Below, piece after piece: positions 15,869 to 24,794 of a stretch of DNA of 37,554 nucleotides (position 1 is the stretch's first letter; each line of letters starts with the position of its first letter). The notes under the pieces are model-generated. The model had not been told where the DNA came from and did no database searches. It saw nothing but the letters and a program-made list of their open reading frames with translations. Both the position numbers and the translations under genes were made by a program. The stretch is from positions 1 to 37,554 of the forward strand of contig JAMDEO010000054.1 in NCBI GenBank assembly GCA_023483915.1, in the 5' to 3' direction. Source of the DNA: Actinomycetota bacterium. Lineage in GTDB: Bacteria > Actinomycetota > Thermoleophilia > RBG-16-64-13.

Positions 15869-16597
15869 TCACTTCTTCAGACGAATCAACTCCTCGGTGT
15901 CGTCTCGTATCCGGAAGAAGACGACAACCATTTCAAGAAATACACGAGCCAGTAGTAGGTAAATAAAGCCTGCCACCAGAGCGCCGATCAGAATCGCTAT
16001 CCCGACAGCTCCGAATGAGACAAAACCTATTATGATCCATCCGAGCACCCCTAGTCCGATTACCACGACTGCAATGACGAACAGCACTTTGATTATGCTG
16101 GGGGTAATGAAGTGCTCGAACGACAGGTCGAAAAAGCGGCTCCAGAAGCCGTTGCCTCGTGGGGGGGGCGAGTACATGGGTGGTGGTGAATAGCCCGAAA
16201 CGGGCGGGGGTGCACCTCCGGCCATGCCCGGTTGTGGCGGCGCGCCCGCGCCCATGCCCGGCTGTGGCGGCGCACCAGGCGGCGGGGCGTAACCACTCGA
16301 GGACGCGCCCGTACCCAAGGTCCCGGCTGCCGCCCCAGGTGTGGTGATCCCTTCCATTGGTAACTTGGTTCCACAAACTTCGCAGTATTCACCGGTGGCC
16401 TGTTGGTGGCCGCAAACGGCGCAGGTCTTCGCGATCATGTCGCCGGCTGCGCCCTCCATCGGCCGCGAGCCGGCTGCTTCAGACACCTCCCCGCGATACA
16501 GCCCCTCCATGGGCAGCTTAGCGCCACATGCCTCGCAGAACTCTCCACTGGCCTGCGAATGACCACAGGCGGCGCAAGTTTTGATGGGATCGGTCAT
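15869..16597 (-). CDS. double zinc-ribbon membrane protein with DUF4282-like domain
   Basis: This protein of 242 residues has a clear three-part layout. Two near-identical zinc ribbons of about 27 residues come first (KTCAACGHSQASGEFCEACG and KTCAVCGHQQATGEYCEVCG, each followed by KLPMEG). A Pro/Gly-rich flexible stretch of about 60 residues follows. The C-terminal DUF4282-like part has two long hydrophobic helices (LSFEHFITPSIIKVLFVIAV onward) and ends in a charged tail. Its function is unknown. Such proteins may be membrane-bound sensors or scaffolds. The ATG at 16597 (MTDPIKTC) follows GAAGGGGG closely and is better than the ATG at 16615. It is divergent from the CapD-type gene with a 357-base shared upstream region. 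Confidence 0.8.
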   Translation of the reverse strand: MTDPIKTCAACGHSQASGEFCEACGAKLPMEGLYRGEVSEAAGSRPMEGAAGDMIAKTCAVCGHQQATGEYCEVCGTKLPMEGITTPGAAAGTLGTGASSSGYAPPPGAPPQPGMGAGAPPQPGMAGGAPPPVSGYSPPPMYSPPPRGNGFWSRFFDLSFEHFITPSIIKVLFVIAVVVIGLGVLGWIIIGFVSFGAVGIAILIGALVAGFIYLLLARVFLEMVVVFFRIRDDTEELIRLKK

Positions 16598-16954
16598 GGC
16601 GCCCCCTTCGTTCATTTGAAATCACGCGCCGCGCGGACGCATACGGTCAAGCGCCCAGTGGCACTTGTCCACACACTAAGTGGGACACCGTGTTATGTCA
16701 ACCGCCCACTACTGCAAGAAGCGAAATCGGTGGCGTTATCAGCGAATTACTTGCCTGCCGGCCAACGGGGGTGCACTATGGTCGTAGAGTCGCAAATGTC
16801 GCGGCAGAGGACAAGTTTATGCCTTGGGAAACAGGTGCCGATATGTAGGGTGAGGCGCACGGCGGGGTTTGTCCCCGTGTGGGAACAGGTAAGGTAGGTT
16901 GTAGTCGCCCGTGGCTGTGCGCCGACATTGTGGGTGTACGACGGCAGGGGCACG
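16598..16954. promoter_or_regulatory. shared upstream region of divergent genes with a possible structured leader
   Basis: No gene is seen in these 357 bases. They must hold the promoters of the zinc-ribbon gene (minus) and the polysaccharide locus (plus). Near the plus-strand gene, GGCGCAC (16854-16860) can pair with GTGCGCC (16917-16923), enclosing a GGGG/CCCC hairpin (16864-16876). This is a modest 70-base fold. It does not match a riboswitch I know; in particular I see no c-di-GMP-I core. Confidence 0.35.
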
Positions 16955-18928
16955 ATGATAAGACGGGACGACTTAGGGAGATTGTTGAAATTGGCGCGGA
17001 GGGGTAGAGTCGGGACCCAGCAGCTGTGGACTATGGCCGCGGACCTCGTCATTGTTCTTGCTGCTTACTATCTCGCGTTGGTGTTTCGGTATGCCGGCAC
17101 CGAACCGGAGTGGCGCGCCTGGACGACTGATTTTGCCATCTTCGCGGCGATAGCGATCGCGGTCCATCTCGCCGTCAATCGGCTCACCGGTATCTACAGA
17201 ATTCTCAACCGATATATGAGCCTGATTCAAGCCGTCCGTGTGGGGCAGTCTGGCATTCTTGCCACCGCTGTCCTGTTCATCGTCGTGGTCACATGGCCTC
17301 TCTACGCAGGAGCCAGTGACTATCTCGTACCGCGGTCGGTCGTAATCGGAGGCGGGCTGCTCACCGTAATCGCTATGATCGGGATGCGGTTTGCCCGTCG
17401 CGTGCTCCACGAAGTAGTCCATAGAGTGGGCCAGACAACCGAGCGGCTTCTTCTCGTCGGAGCGGGCCAGGCAAGCGACATGCTGGTGCGCGAGATCCAG
17501 CGGACCCCTTCACTCAACATACAAGTGGTCGGGCTGGTCGACGACAACCCCGTCATGGCCAACATGTCCCTGCAGGGGTATCCAGTGCTGGGGAAGATTG
17601 AGGACGTACCAAACCTTGTGGCCGAGAACGACGTGAATCAGATTGTTGTGGCCGTTCCGTCGGCCACTGCCAAGCAGCTGGCTCGGATCTACCGCCTCTG
17701 CAAACCTGCCGGCGTGCCAGTCAAGATCCTCCCCAGCCTTGCCGACCTCGTCTGCGGCACGATCAGCCTGGGCGACGCACGCGACCTCGACATCAAAGAC
17801 CTTCTCGGGCGACCGAAGATCGACACCAACTTGGGCGCGATCTCGGATTACGTCCAAGGCCATACCGTGCTTGTTACCGGGGCAGGCGGCTCGATCGGAT
17901 CTGAGCTGTGCCGCCAGATTGCTCGATTTGGTCCGAGTGCCCTCGTGCTGGTGGATCACGATGAGTCATCCCTCTATGATCTTCACGAGCGCTTGCAGAA
18001 TCAGGGATTCCGGCGATACGTGCTCTGCCCGACCAACATTCTCCAAGAACGCAAGCTGGACAAGCTTTTCGCCTTGCATCGCCCGCGGCTGGTGTTCCAC
18101 GCCGCAGCCTACAAGCACGTGCCCCTGATGGAACTCAATCCGGACGAGGCCGTCCTCAATAACATTCAGGGCACGCTTCTCGTGGCTATGACGGCGGCCC
18201 GTTATGGCGTGGAGCGGATGGTCAACATCTCGACCGACAAAGCAGTCGATCCGGTCAACGTCATGGGGGCCACCAAGCGGGCTGGTGAACTCGTTGTCCG
18301 AGTGCTCGCCAGACACAACCCTGGTACTCGTTTTGCCTCGGTGCGCTTTGGAAACGTTCTGGGCAGTCAGGGCAGTGTGATCCCAATCTTCAAGAGCCAG
18401 ATCGAGAACGGTGGCCCTCTTGTGATCACGCACCCCGAGATGACCCGTTACTTCATGCTCATCGAGGAAGCAGTGCAACTCGTCATCCAGGCGGCGGTCA
18501 TGATAGACGAGGAGGATGAGGACCCTGATCGGAGTCTCAATACCTTCGTCCTGGAGATGGGTGATCCGGTGCCGATCATCGAGTTGGCCCAGAGGATGAT
18601 CGACTTCTACTGGCAGGACCAGAGCAAATCAATCGGTGTCGAGTTCTCCGGACTCAGGCCAGGAGAGAAGCTCGACGAACGTTTGACCTATGCATACGAA
18701 GAGGTTGTGAGCACGAGCCATCCTTTGGTCAAGAAAGTCTACGCCAAGCCTGGTGTGCCCACCCATAATGGCTCAGGAACCGCTTTTCAGGATCAAGTAT
18801 TCAAGCTCATCGACATGGCCCGCAGGCACGAGGACAAGGGCAAGATAATTCAGGGATTAATGGATTGCGTTCCTGGGTATGCACCTGTCGACGAACTTTC
18901 TGTTGAGAAACCTGCTGTGCTGGTTTAG
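16955..18928 (+). CDS. membrane nucleotide-sugar 4,6-dehydratase/epimerase, CapD/WbpM type
   Basis: This large-type polysaccharide biosynthesis enzyme (about 657 residues) probably converts UDP-GlcNAc to a 4-keto-6-deoxy sugar. The N-terminus has four transmembrane helices (about 20-145), followed by a CoA-binding-like Rossmann region (LLLVGAGQASDMLVREI). The C-terminal short-chain dehydrogenase domain contains TGAGGSIGSE (about 307), the NISTDKAVDP motif and VNVMGATKRAGE. Tyr of the usual YxxxK is replaced by Met, which is normal for WbpM/CapD-type enzymes with their Ser/Met/Lys arrangement. The ATG at 16955 has CAGGGG upstream. A TTG at 16928 is the longer alternative. With the DegT aminotransferase at 33024 it could make an amino-dideoxy sugar such as a bacillosamine or FucNAc4N-type precursor. 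Confidence 0.92.
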   Translation: MIRRDDLGRLLKLARRGRVGTQQLWTMAADLVIVLAAYYLALVFRYAGTEPEWRAWTTDFAIFAAIAIAVHLAVNRLTGIYRILNRYMSLIQAVRVGQSGILATAVLFIVVVTWPLYAGASDYLVPRSVVIGGGLLTVIAMIGMRFARRVLHEVVHRVGQTTERLLLVGAGQASDMLVREIQRTPSLNIQVVGLVDDNPVMANMSLQGYPVLGKIEDVPNLVAENDVNQIVVAVPSATAKQLARIYRLCKPAGVPVKILPSLADLVCGTISLGDARDLDIKDLLGRPKIDTNLGAISDYVQGHTVLVTGAGGSIGSELCRQIARFGPSALVLVDHDESSLYDLHERLQNQGFRRYVLCPTNILQERKLDKLFALHRPRLVFHAAAYKHVPLMELNPDEAVLNNIQGTLLVAMTAARYGVERMVNISTDKAVDPVNVMGATKRAGELVVRVLARHNPGTRFASVRFGNVLGSQGSVIPIFKSQIENGGPLVITHPEMTRYFMLIEEAVQLVIQAAVMIDEEDEDPDRSLNTFVLEMGDPVPIIELAQRMIDFYWQDQSKSIGVEFSGLRPGEKLDERLTYAYEEVVSTSHPLVKKVYAKPGVPTHNGSGTAFQDQVFKLIDMARRHEDKGKIIQGLMDCVPGYAPVDELSVEKPAVLV

Positions 18929-19017
18929 ACTAAAGGTCTACTCGGTACACTGTGCGGAAATTTGGAAATTACTAGTCGCAGTGATATTTGGTGCAAACGG
19001 GAGGCTGAGGAGGGCGG

Positions 19018-19377
19018 ATGTTAAAGAAACTGCTGATCTTGATTCTTGGGGTTTTGGCTGTCACTTTGTTGATGACTACGGTAGCTCTGGCAGCATCTCC
19101 CCAAGACATCTACAAGGACTACGCGGACAACGGTAAGCTTGACAATAGTTACACCGACGCGGAATTGCGCGCATATCTCAACGATGCTACCCTCCACATG
19201 TACGAGAACGCGACCACCATCAATCGCCTGGACAACCTTGTGAACGAGACGCTGACGAGAGAAACGTTTCCGTTTACCGGTTTTCAGTTGATGATCGCCG
19301 GAATCGTGGCGGTAGCTTTGGTGGGCGGAGGCGTTACGCTGCGCAGACTGACGCGTCCGCAGAAGTCCAAGTCCTGA
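19018..19377 (+). CDS. small secreted protein with FPFTG wall-anchor-like C-terminus
   Basis: This 119-residue protein has a signal peptide (MLKKLLILILGVLAVTLLM, cleavage probably after ALAA), a short mature part of about 65 residues, and a C-terminal anchor. The anchor reads FPFTG, then a hydrophobic helix (LMIAGIVAVALVGGGVTL), then a basic tail (RRLTRPQKSKS). That layout matches sortase substrates, with FPFTG as a variant of LPxTG, so wall attachment is plausible. No sortase gene is seen in the window. GAGGAGGG precedes the ATG at good spacing. It lies between the CapD-type gene and the second polymerase gene on the same strand, so it may be part of that operon as a small surface acceptor or accessory. 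I do not recognise the mature domain. Confidence 0.78.
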   Translation: MLKKLLILILGVLAVTLLMTTVALAASPQDIYKDYADNGKLDNSYTDAELRAYLNDATLHMYENATTINRLDNLVNETLTRETFPFTGFQLMIAGIVAVALVGGGVTLRRLTRPQKSKS

Positions 19378-19407
19378 CCGTCTGGGCTGCGGAGTCGGTG
19401 ATAGGGG

Positions 19408-21951
19408 TTGTGGCCGGCAGGCAGCACCAGTCCTAAGGACCGGAGCCGCCTGCATATCTTAGGTATTTGGGCCGCGCCGCTTGTTGTCCTTCTCGGGGTT
19501 TGGCTTTGGCTCGCCTTTTCTTCGGGAGGATACCTGCCACGCCAGTGGCTCCCCGGAGCCCTGGCGCTTGGTTTGTTCGGGCTGGTAATAGCGGCATTGG
19601 TGGCATATCCTAGACGACCGCGGCAACTGTCTCTCGCGGTGCTCGGCCTATTCAGCGTGTACTCGGTGTGGGTTGCGGCTTCCGCCCTTTGGGCCGCATC
19701 CACTTCGCGGGTCTGGCTCGAAACGGCCCGGAATTTTGGATTCTTGCTCGTCTTTGCTCTCGCGCTCGTTTTCTTCACCGATTCACAGGCACGACGTGCG
19801 TTTCGCTACCTCCTTGTGGCCGCCGCATTCGGTCTACTCGCCGCCTCATTGCTCAGGCTCTGGACCGCAAGCGACATAGCGAGTCTCTTCATCGAAGACA
19901 GGTTCTCCTACCCAGTTAGCTACCCGAATAATGCCGCGGCGCTCTACCTCATCACCTTCTGGCCGCTGATGTGGCTCGCTTCCGGACCCGAAGAAAGGGC
20001 ACCCGTTCGCGGCGTGGCACTGGGCTTAGCTACGGGGCTTCTCGGTTTAACCGTCATGACCCAGTCGCGAGGCGCAGTTTGGAGCCTTGCGATCACCCTT
20101 GTGCTCATGTTCATCGTGTCGCCCGCCCGTATTCGCCTGCTTTTCTACCTTCTGGTTCCCGCCCTGTTAATGGTATACGAGTTCCCCAACTTAAACCGCT
20201 ACTGGCTGGATGGGCCGCAGACAATCGGGGGAGGACTAGGGAGCCGCACTATCCTTCTGGGTGCGATAATTGCAGCCTTCATCGGAATGATCCTCGCTCT
20301 GCTCGAACGCTGGGTGAGGGTGAGTATGCGGATGAAGGCAACATTCGGAGCGATCATCCTCCTGGCCTGTGCAGGGGGGATCATTTACGCGTCGATTCTA
20401 GTCACGAGGTCCGAAAGAGGACCCTTCGCCTGGGTTTCTCAGGCTTGGCGCCAATTCACGGGTCAAACTGCAGCACCATCAGAATCTGGAACAGGCACGC
20501 GGCTGATCATCGTTTCATCCAGTGGGCGAGTAGGCATCTGGAAGGTCGCCTGGCAAGAATTCGCGGAGGCCCCGGCTCTCGGGGTAGGAGCCGACAACTT
20601 CGTCTTCAAATACGATCGCCTGCGCACTACAGAGACCTACAAACCCCAACAGTCTCACTCGCTAGAGCTACAGGTTTTGGGTGAAACCGGATTCGTTGGC
20701 GGAATCTTCGCTTTTGGGGGCATGTTGCTTGGTCTGGGGGGCATTCTTTGGCCCCGGTGCACTGCCGGCTGGCGCGGCGCAAGAGAGACCTGGCGGAGAC
20801 GCCGGCATCCGGAACCCAATCACCCAGAAAGCCCCGCAGAAGAGTATCGGTCCCGTTTGTGCAGCGCACGCTGGGGCGAGGACGCAATCTCTTACGGATG
20901 GGAAATGGCCCTGTTCGTTGGGATAGCTTACTGGCTGATCCATGCCAGCGTTGATTGGCTATGGCAAATGGCTGGAATTGCCATCCCCATGATACTCCTC
21001 CTAGCGGCCGGCTTGGCTGAAGTTGACGCCCACGCCGGCATTATGTGGCCACGCGTGAATCGTTGGCTGTGGCTAGGCAAGAAGACTGCCGGATGGAATG
21101 AACGTGAAGTCTTCGAGATTAGTGAGACGTCGTCAGTCGCTAAGGACACTGAACACAACGATTCCTTCTTTACTCTTCGGAGAGCCGATCTGCATCTTGC
21201 GAAACACAAACGCCGGGAGAGAAGACGAGCTCGTCGACTCCGCAACGAGGCTTACATGCGGCCCCCGGGTCTGCTGTCCCACGTGTTTCGCGCCCTGCTT
21301 ATCACACTGGCCATCGTGGTGATTCTCTCGGCGGGTCTGCCATACCTGTCACTTCAGTATCAGAAATCGGCGCTGGGAATCGAGAAAACCGACGGAGTAA
21401 GAGCCGCGGCGCGGGCCGCAGCCGCCCATTGGCTCCAGCCTACCGACCCAGGACCATACGAAACCCAGGCCAGCATCTACGGGCGCGCAGCCCTGACGGC
21501 CCTGGTCTCTGACGCCCAGGATAGGGCCGGTGCCGTGTTAGACGACCTAGCGCTGAGCATCGGCAGCTTGGAGCGCGCTATCTCCGTCGAGCCTGCCGAT
21601 TGGTCCCTCCGCTTTGCCGCAGGGGTCGCGACCATCAACCTTCTCGTGGCAGAGGACTACGTCGCCGGACGCTATGAGCAGATCAACTATGCCCAGCTGG
21701 TTCCAATTGTCCCGGGCCTTGGTGACTGGAGCAGCCTGAGCGGCATCTCTCCCCGCGCACTGCCGAACCCCGGACAGGCGGACGGATCGCTGGCAGTCGG
21801 AACTGGCCCCAGGGCGACCGCTTCCCACTACCGCAACATGTCTAGAGCGGATCTGAGGAGGCTTGCGGCGACTTACCTCGAAGAAGCTAGGGTACGCAAC
21901 CCACTTGCGCCGGAGACCGCCGAGGCGACTAAGCTCGTTGAGAGTCTGTGA
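19408..21951 (+). CDS. large O-antigen ligase-like protein with C-terminal helical-repeat domain
   Basis: This 847-residue protein combines an O-antigen-ligase/polymerase membrane module (about residues 15-550) with a soluble C-terminal region. Family signs are the SYPNNAAALYLITFWPLMWL helix, TQSRGAVWSLAITLVL, GRVGIWKVAWQEFAEAPALG, and the QSHSLELQVLGETGFVGG helix. A charged cytoplasmic-looking insert (about 555-615) precedes a further transmembrane helix (about 625-650), then an external helical part of about 190 residues (PADWSLRFAAGVATINLLVA) that resembles degenerate TPR repeats. This echoes, in one chain, the TPR-plus-ligase pair at 12902-15492. The TTG start at 19408 is poorly supported; no better in-frame start was found. 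Its last bases overlap the GTG of the next gene (GTGA). The transferred substrate is unknown. Confidence 0.83.
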   Translation: MWPAGSTSPKDRSRLHILGIWAAPLVVLLGVWLWLAFSSGGYLPRQWLPGALALGLFGLVIAALVAYPRRPRQLSLAVLGLFSVYSVWVAASALWAASTSRVWLETARNFGFLLVFALALVFFTDSQARRAFRYLLVAAAFGLLAASLLRLWTASDIASLFIEDRFSYPVSYPNNAAALYLITFWPLMWLASGPEERAPVRGVALGLATGLLGLTVMTQSRGAVWSLAITLVLMFIVSPARIRLLFYLLVPALLMVYEFPNLNRYWLDGPQTIGGGLGSRTILLGAIIAAFIGMILALLERWVRVSMRMKATFGAIILLACAGGIIYASILVTRSERGPFAWVSQAWRQFTGQTAAPSESGTGTRLIIVSSSGRVGIWKVAWQEFAEAPALGVGADNFVFKYDRLRTTETYKPQQSHSLELQVLGETGFVGGIFAFGGMLLGLGGILWPRCTAGWRGARETWRRRRHPEPNHPESPAEEYRSRLCSARWGEDAISYGWEMALFVGIAYWLIHASVDWLWQMAGIAIPMILLLAAGLAEVDAHAGIMWPRVNRWLWLGKKTAGWNEREVFEISETSSVAKDTEHNDSFFTLRRADLHLAKHKRRERRRARRLRNEAYMRPPGLLSHVFRALLITLAIVVILSAGLPYLSLQYQKSALGIEKTDGVRAAARAAAAHWLQPTDPGPYETQASIYGRAALTALVSDAQDRAGAVLDDLALSIGSLERAISVEPADWSLRFAAGVATINLLVAEDYVAGRYEQINYAQLVPIVPGLGDWSSLSGISPRALPNPGQADGSLAVGTGPRATASHYRNMSRADLRRLAATYLEEARVRNPLAPETAEATKLVESL

Positions 21952-23273
21952 GGGAACGAACCGTGAGTTTGGCTGAGGTCATCGAGTCACGCGAAGCAGT
22001 GGTCGGGATAATCGGCCAGGGATACGTGGGTTTGCCGCTTTCCTTGCTTTTCAGCGAAGGCGGCTTCTCCGTGGTAGCTTTCGATATCGACCCCGCCAAG
22101 GTGGCCGCGCTTAATGCAGGGAACTCATACATCTCCCATATCGGCTCCGAGCGGATAGCAGCCGCCATTAGTCGCCGCCCAGCAGCAATGAGGGCGACAA
22201 CAGATTTTGATGATCTCACGTCATGCGACGCGGTCCTCATCTGCCTGCCGACGCCGCTCGGGATTCATCGTGAGCCGGACCTCAGCTACGTGCTCTCCGC
22301 CACCAGAGAGATAGCCGCCCGACTGAAGCCGGGCAAGCTTCTTGTGCTCGAGTCCACGACGTATCCGGGCACCACCGAACAGGAGATCAAACCAATACTA
22401 GAGTCCTCAGGATTGCGAACGCCGCAAGATTTCTGGCTTGCCTTTTCTCCCGAAAGAGAGGACCCCGGCAATACCAAGTTCCGCACCAAGAACATCCCCA
22501 AGATCGTGGGTGGAGTGAACCCGGAGTCTACTGCCATGGCGACTGCGCTGTACTCGCGGGTGGTGACACAGGTCATTCCCGTCTCCAACTCCAGAGTTGC
22601 GGAGGCGAGTAAACTGGTCGAGAACATCTATAGGGCCGTCAACATCGCGCTCGTCAATGAGCTCAAGGTCACCTTTGATCGCATGGACATTGACGTGTGG
22701 GAGGTCATCGCAGCCGCAAAGACCAAGCCATTCGGCTTCCAAGCTTTCTACCCGGGGCCGGGATTGGGAGGTCATTGCATCCCGCTTGACCCGTTCTACC
22801 TCAGCTGGAAGGCCGCTGAATACGGCGTGTGGACACGCTTCATCGAACTAGCCGGTGAGATCAATACCAGCATGCCCGAGTGGGTGGTCGGAAAGGTTCG
22901 GAGCGCGCTATCAGATGAAGGGAAGAGTCTGAAGGGGGCAAGGATTCTGGTCCTCGGTCTGGCCTACAAACCAGATATCGACGACGATCGGGAGTCGCCC
23001 TCGTACGAGTTGATCAAGCTTCTAGTGGACGGCGGAGCCGAGGTCGCCTACTGTGACCCGCACTTCCCAGTCACTCGCCACAGACGTCGGAACACCCCTG
23101 AAATGCGTTCTGTAGCACTGAACGCCGACGAATTTGGCCGTTACGACCTACTACTGTTGTCGACTGCACATCGCGAGTTCGCTGATCCCAACCTTTATCG
23201 CGCCGTAAGACTGCTCGTGGACACGAGAAATCTAGTAGGAAGCGAATGGGGACCAAAAGTAGTCAAAGCTTGA
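21948..23273 (+). CDS. UDP-N-acetyl-hexosamine 6-dehydrogenase (WbpA/WecC-type)
   Basis: This nucleotide-sugar dehydrogenase of 441 residues is probably specific for UDP-GlcNAc or UDP-ManNAc and makes the corresponding uronic acid. It shows the Rossmann motif GIIGQGYVGLPLSLLF, LPTPLGIHREPDLSYV, LESTTYPGTTEQ, the family segment FSPEREDPGN, and the catalytic Cys277 in GLGGHCIPLDPFYLSWK, and it ends with GLAYKPDIDDDRESPS. HCIPLDPFYLSWK and SPEREDPGN are typical of the WbpA/TviB branch rather than Ugd. WecB at 31936 could supply UDP-ManNAc, so ManNAcA is also possible. The GTG at 21948 overlaps the previous stop; GTG at 21963 with GAGGGA upstream is an equally good start. It is a second, separate dehydrogenase in addition to ugd. 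Confidence 0.92.
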   Translation: MRERTVSLAEVIESREAVVGIIGQGYVGLPLSLLFSEGGFSVVAFDIDPAKVAALNAGNSYISHIGSERIAAAISRRPAAMRATTDFDDLTSCDAVLICLPTPLGIHREPDLSYVLSATREIAARLKPGKLLVLESTTYPGTTEQEIKPILESSGLRTPQDFWLAFSPEREDPGNTKFRTKNIPKIVGGVNPESTAMATALYSRVVTQVIPVSNSRVAEASKLVENIYRAVNIALVNELKVTFDRMDIDVWEVIAAAKTKPFGFQAFYPGPGLGGHCIPLDPFYLSWKAAEYGVWTRFIELAGEINTSMPEWVVGKVRSALSDEGKSLKGARILVLGLAYKPDIDDDRESPSYELIKLLVDGGAEVAYCDPHFPVTRHRRRNTPEMRSVALNADEFGRYDLLLLSTAHREFADPNLYRAVRLLVDTRNLVGSEWGPKVVKA

Positions 23274-23546
23274 AGGAACTTCTGCCCTGCCGGACCAACG
23301 CCGATGTCTCTACGGTTGTCGCCAACTTGCCAACAATCAGGCTTATCCTCGCGTGGTGGAAGACGTGCTCTGTTGCGCAAGTGCTACTCGGGTCTGGTGC
23401 TCTTGTATCTGACCTCAATACCGTCCCGCCTGCTCGTGGCTCCATACTGCAGGGGGTTGAACCCGTCGGTTAGTTGGACCCTAACGAAACCCACCGTCTG
23501 AACGGTGAACCAATTTCATACGAGTCGGATATCCGAGGTCAAGCCG
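23274..23546. other. gap with small hairpins, no convincing gene
   Basis: This stretch of 273 bases lies between the dehydrogenase and a glycosyltransferase. An open frame of 65 codons at 23304-23501 has no ribosome-binding site and no recognisable sequence, so I do not call it a gene. Near the end are three small inverted repeats: GGGTT/AACCC (23457-23464 area), TTAG/CTAA and ACCGT/ACGGT (around 23492-23505). They may form a terminator or a leader for the next gene. Confidence 0.35.
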
Positions 23547-24680
23547 ATGATCGATCAAGAAGAAGCAAGGCGGCGAGCCGTACATCGGCCCAAATGCGTT
23601 CTGTACTGCAAAGGACCTCTTGAGGATCACTGCCTGCAGATAGTGACTGGTTTCTTCGATTTGGCTGCGCTCGACATGATTGAGCTATCTAGCGCCCCCA
23701 GGGAGACGGAATTCGGATCCACTTTGCTTGACGCTGTCATCGACGGGATCAGGGTTCGGTACGACCTGCGTGACGGCTACAACCTTGCGAATGGCGCCTA
23801 TGGTCGAACCCGGGAAGACCTCGTGCGACTGTCGTCAGGAGCAGACGTAGTCTTCAAACGATCATTCGACCCTTGGGTACAGGAAAAGGTTGGTCAAGGT
23901 ATCAACATTCGCCCGTTGGGACTCAACTACCTGGTTACGAGTCGAAACGTGCCGTTCTTGGGCGCCGGGACGAGGCTATACGCCGAACACGTCGTCCGTC
24001 GCTCCAGAATTGCCAATGCCGTTTTAAAGATGTCCTACGGACGGGCCAGCTGGGTGGAACGGTTCGAGGCCCCCCCAGGGGATCCCGAGTTGCCGCGGGT
24101 CATATTTATGGCCCGCACCTGGGACCCATCGAGTCCCGAGGTGAGTTCGATCGAGTTCGCCGACGAGCGCCGAAGGATCAACGAGATGCGTGCAGCCTGC
24201 ATCCGAGCGTGCAGAGAGGCTTTTGGCGAAGTCTTCCTTGGGGGATTTGCCCGATTGGAGCATGCTCTTCGAGAGTTTCCCGACTGCGTGGTCCCCACAC
24301 GTGTGCCGACCAATCGAAGCGCCTTCCTCCGTCTCCTCAAGCAGGCGACGATATGCGTGGCCACTACAGGGCTCCATGACTCCATCGGCTGGAAAATGGC
24401 CGAGTACGTGGCGGCGTCGCGCCCCATAGTCAGCGAGCCTCTCCGGTACCTACTCCCCGGAGGTTTTGCTCCTGGCAAGAACTATACGGAGTTCCACAAC
24501 CCACGCAGCCTGGTGTCCGCGATTGACGGACTCCTGCGCGACAAGGAGGAGCGACTAGCGATGGCCACGTCTAACGCCACGTACTATCATGAGTGGGTCA
24601 GGCCCGAAGCACTGGTCAGGCGCACGATCCACCAGGCGCTGTTCCCCTCGAGCTGGCCTGACAAAATCAGGGCCTCCTGA
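23547..24680 (+). CDS. probable glycosyltransferase (GT-B fold)
   Basis: This cytoplasmic protein of about 377 residues has a weakly conserved N-terminal half (LYCKGPLEDHCLQIVTGFF) and a C-terminal half that resembles GT-B glycosyltransferases: GLHDSIGWKMAEYVAASRPI, then LRYLLPGGFAPGKNYTEFHN and a terminal LVSAIDGLLRDKEERLAM helix, as in the last part of GT4-type enzymes. The nucleotide-binding region is recognisable but not close to a named subfamily, so the sugar is unknown. The ATG at 23547 follows GAGG at 9 bases. A GTG at 23505 would add 14 residues without a good site. It ends ahead of a hairpin at 24729 and is convergent with the flippase gene. Confidence 0.7.
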   Translation: MIDQEEARRRAVHRPKCVLYCKGPLEDHCLQIVTGFFDLAALDMIELSSAPRETEFGSTLLDAVIDGIRVRYDLRDGYNLANGAYGRTREDLVRLSSGADVVFKRSFDPWVQEKVGQGINIRPLGLNYLVTSRNVPFLGAGTRLYAEHVVRRSRIANAVLKMSYGRASWVERFEAPPGDPELPRVIFMARTWDPSSPEVSSIEFADERRRINEMRAACIRACREAFGEVFLGGFARLEHALREFPDCVVPTRVPTNRSAFLRLLKQATICVATTGLHDSIGWKMAEYVAASRPIVSEPLRYLLPGGFAPGKNYTEFHNPRSLVSAIDGLLRDKEERLAMATSNATYYHEWVRPEALVRRTIHQALFPSSWPDKIRAS

Positions 24681-24728
24681 GCCGACGCCCAACTCTTCTG
24701 TGCGGATGAGAGCAGAACACTGATTCAA

Positions 24729-24779
24729 AGCCTTCGACTGGCCCGGGAATCCGGGCATTTCCAGTCAATGGGAAAGGCT
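24729..24779. terminator. nested hairpin between convergent genes (probable bidirectional terminator)
   Basis: AGCCTT (24729-24734) pairs with AAGGCT (24774-24779), GACTGG (24736-24741) with CCAGTC (24761-24766), and CCCGG (24742-24746) with CCGGG (24751-24755) around a GAAT loop. The structure sits in the 114-base gap between the plus-strand glycosyltransferase and the minus-strand flippase and can end both transcripts. Confidence 0.65.
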
Positions 24780-24794
24780 GTCAACCAGGAGTTC

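Noticed and set aside
16854..16923. c-di-GMP-I riboswitch upstream of the polysaccharide operon
   Set aside because: The conserved core (AAACC and ACGCAAAGC-like segments) is absent.
23304..23501. 65-codon frame before the glycosyltransferase
   Set aside because: It has no ribosome-binding site and no recognisable sequence. It was kept only as an unexplained gap.
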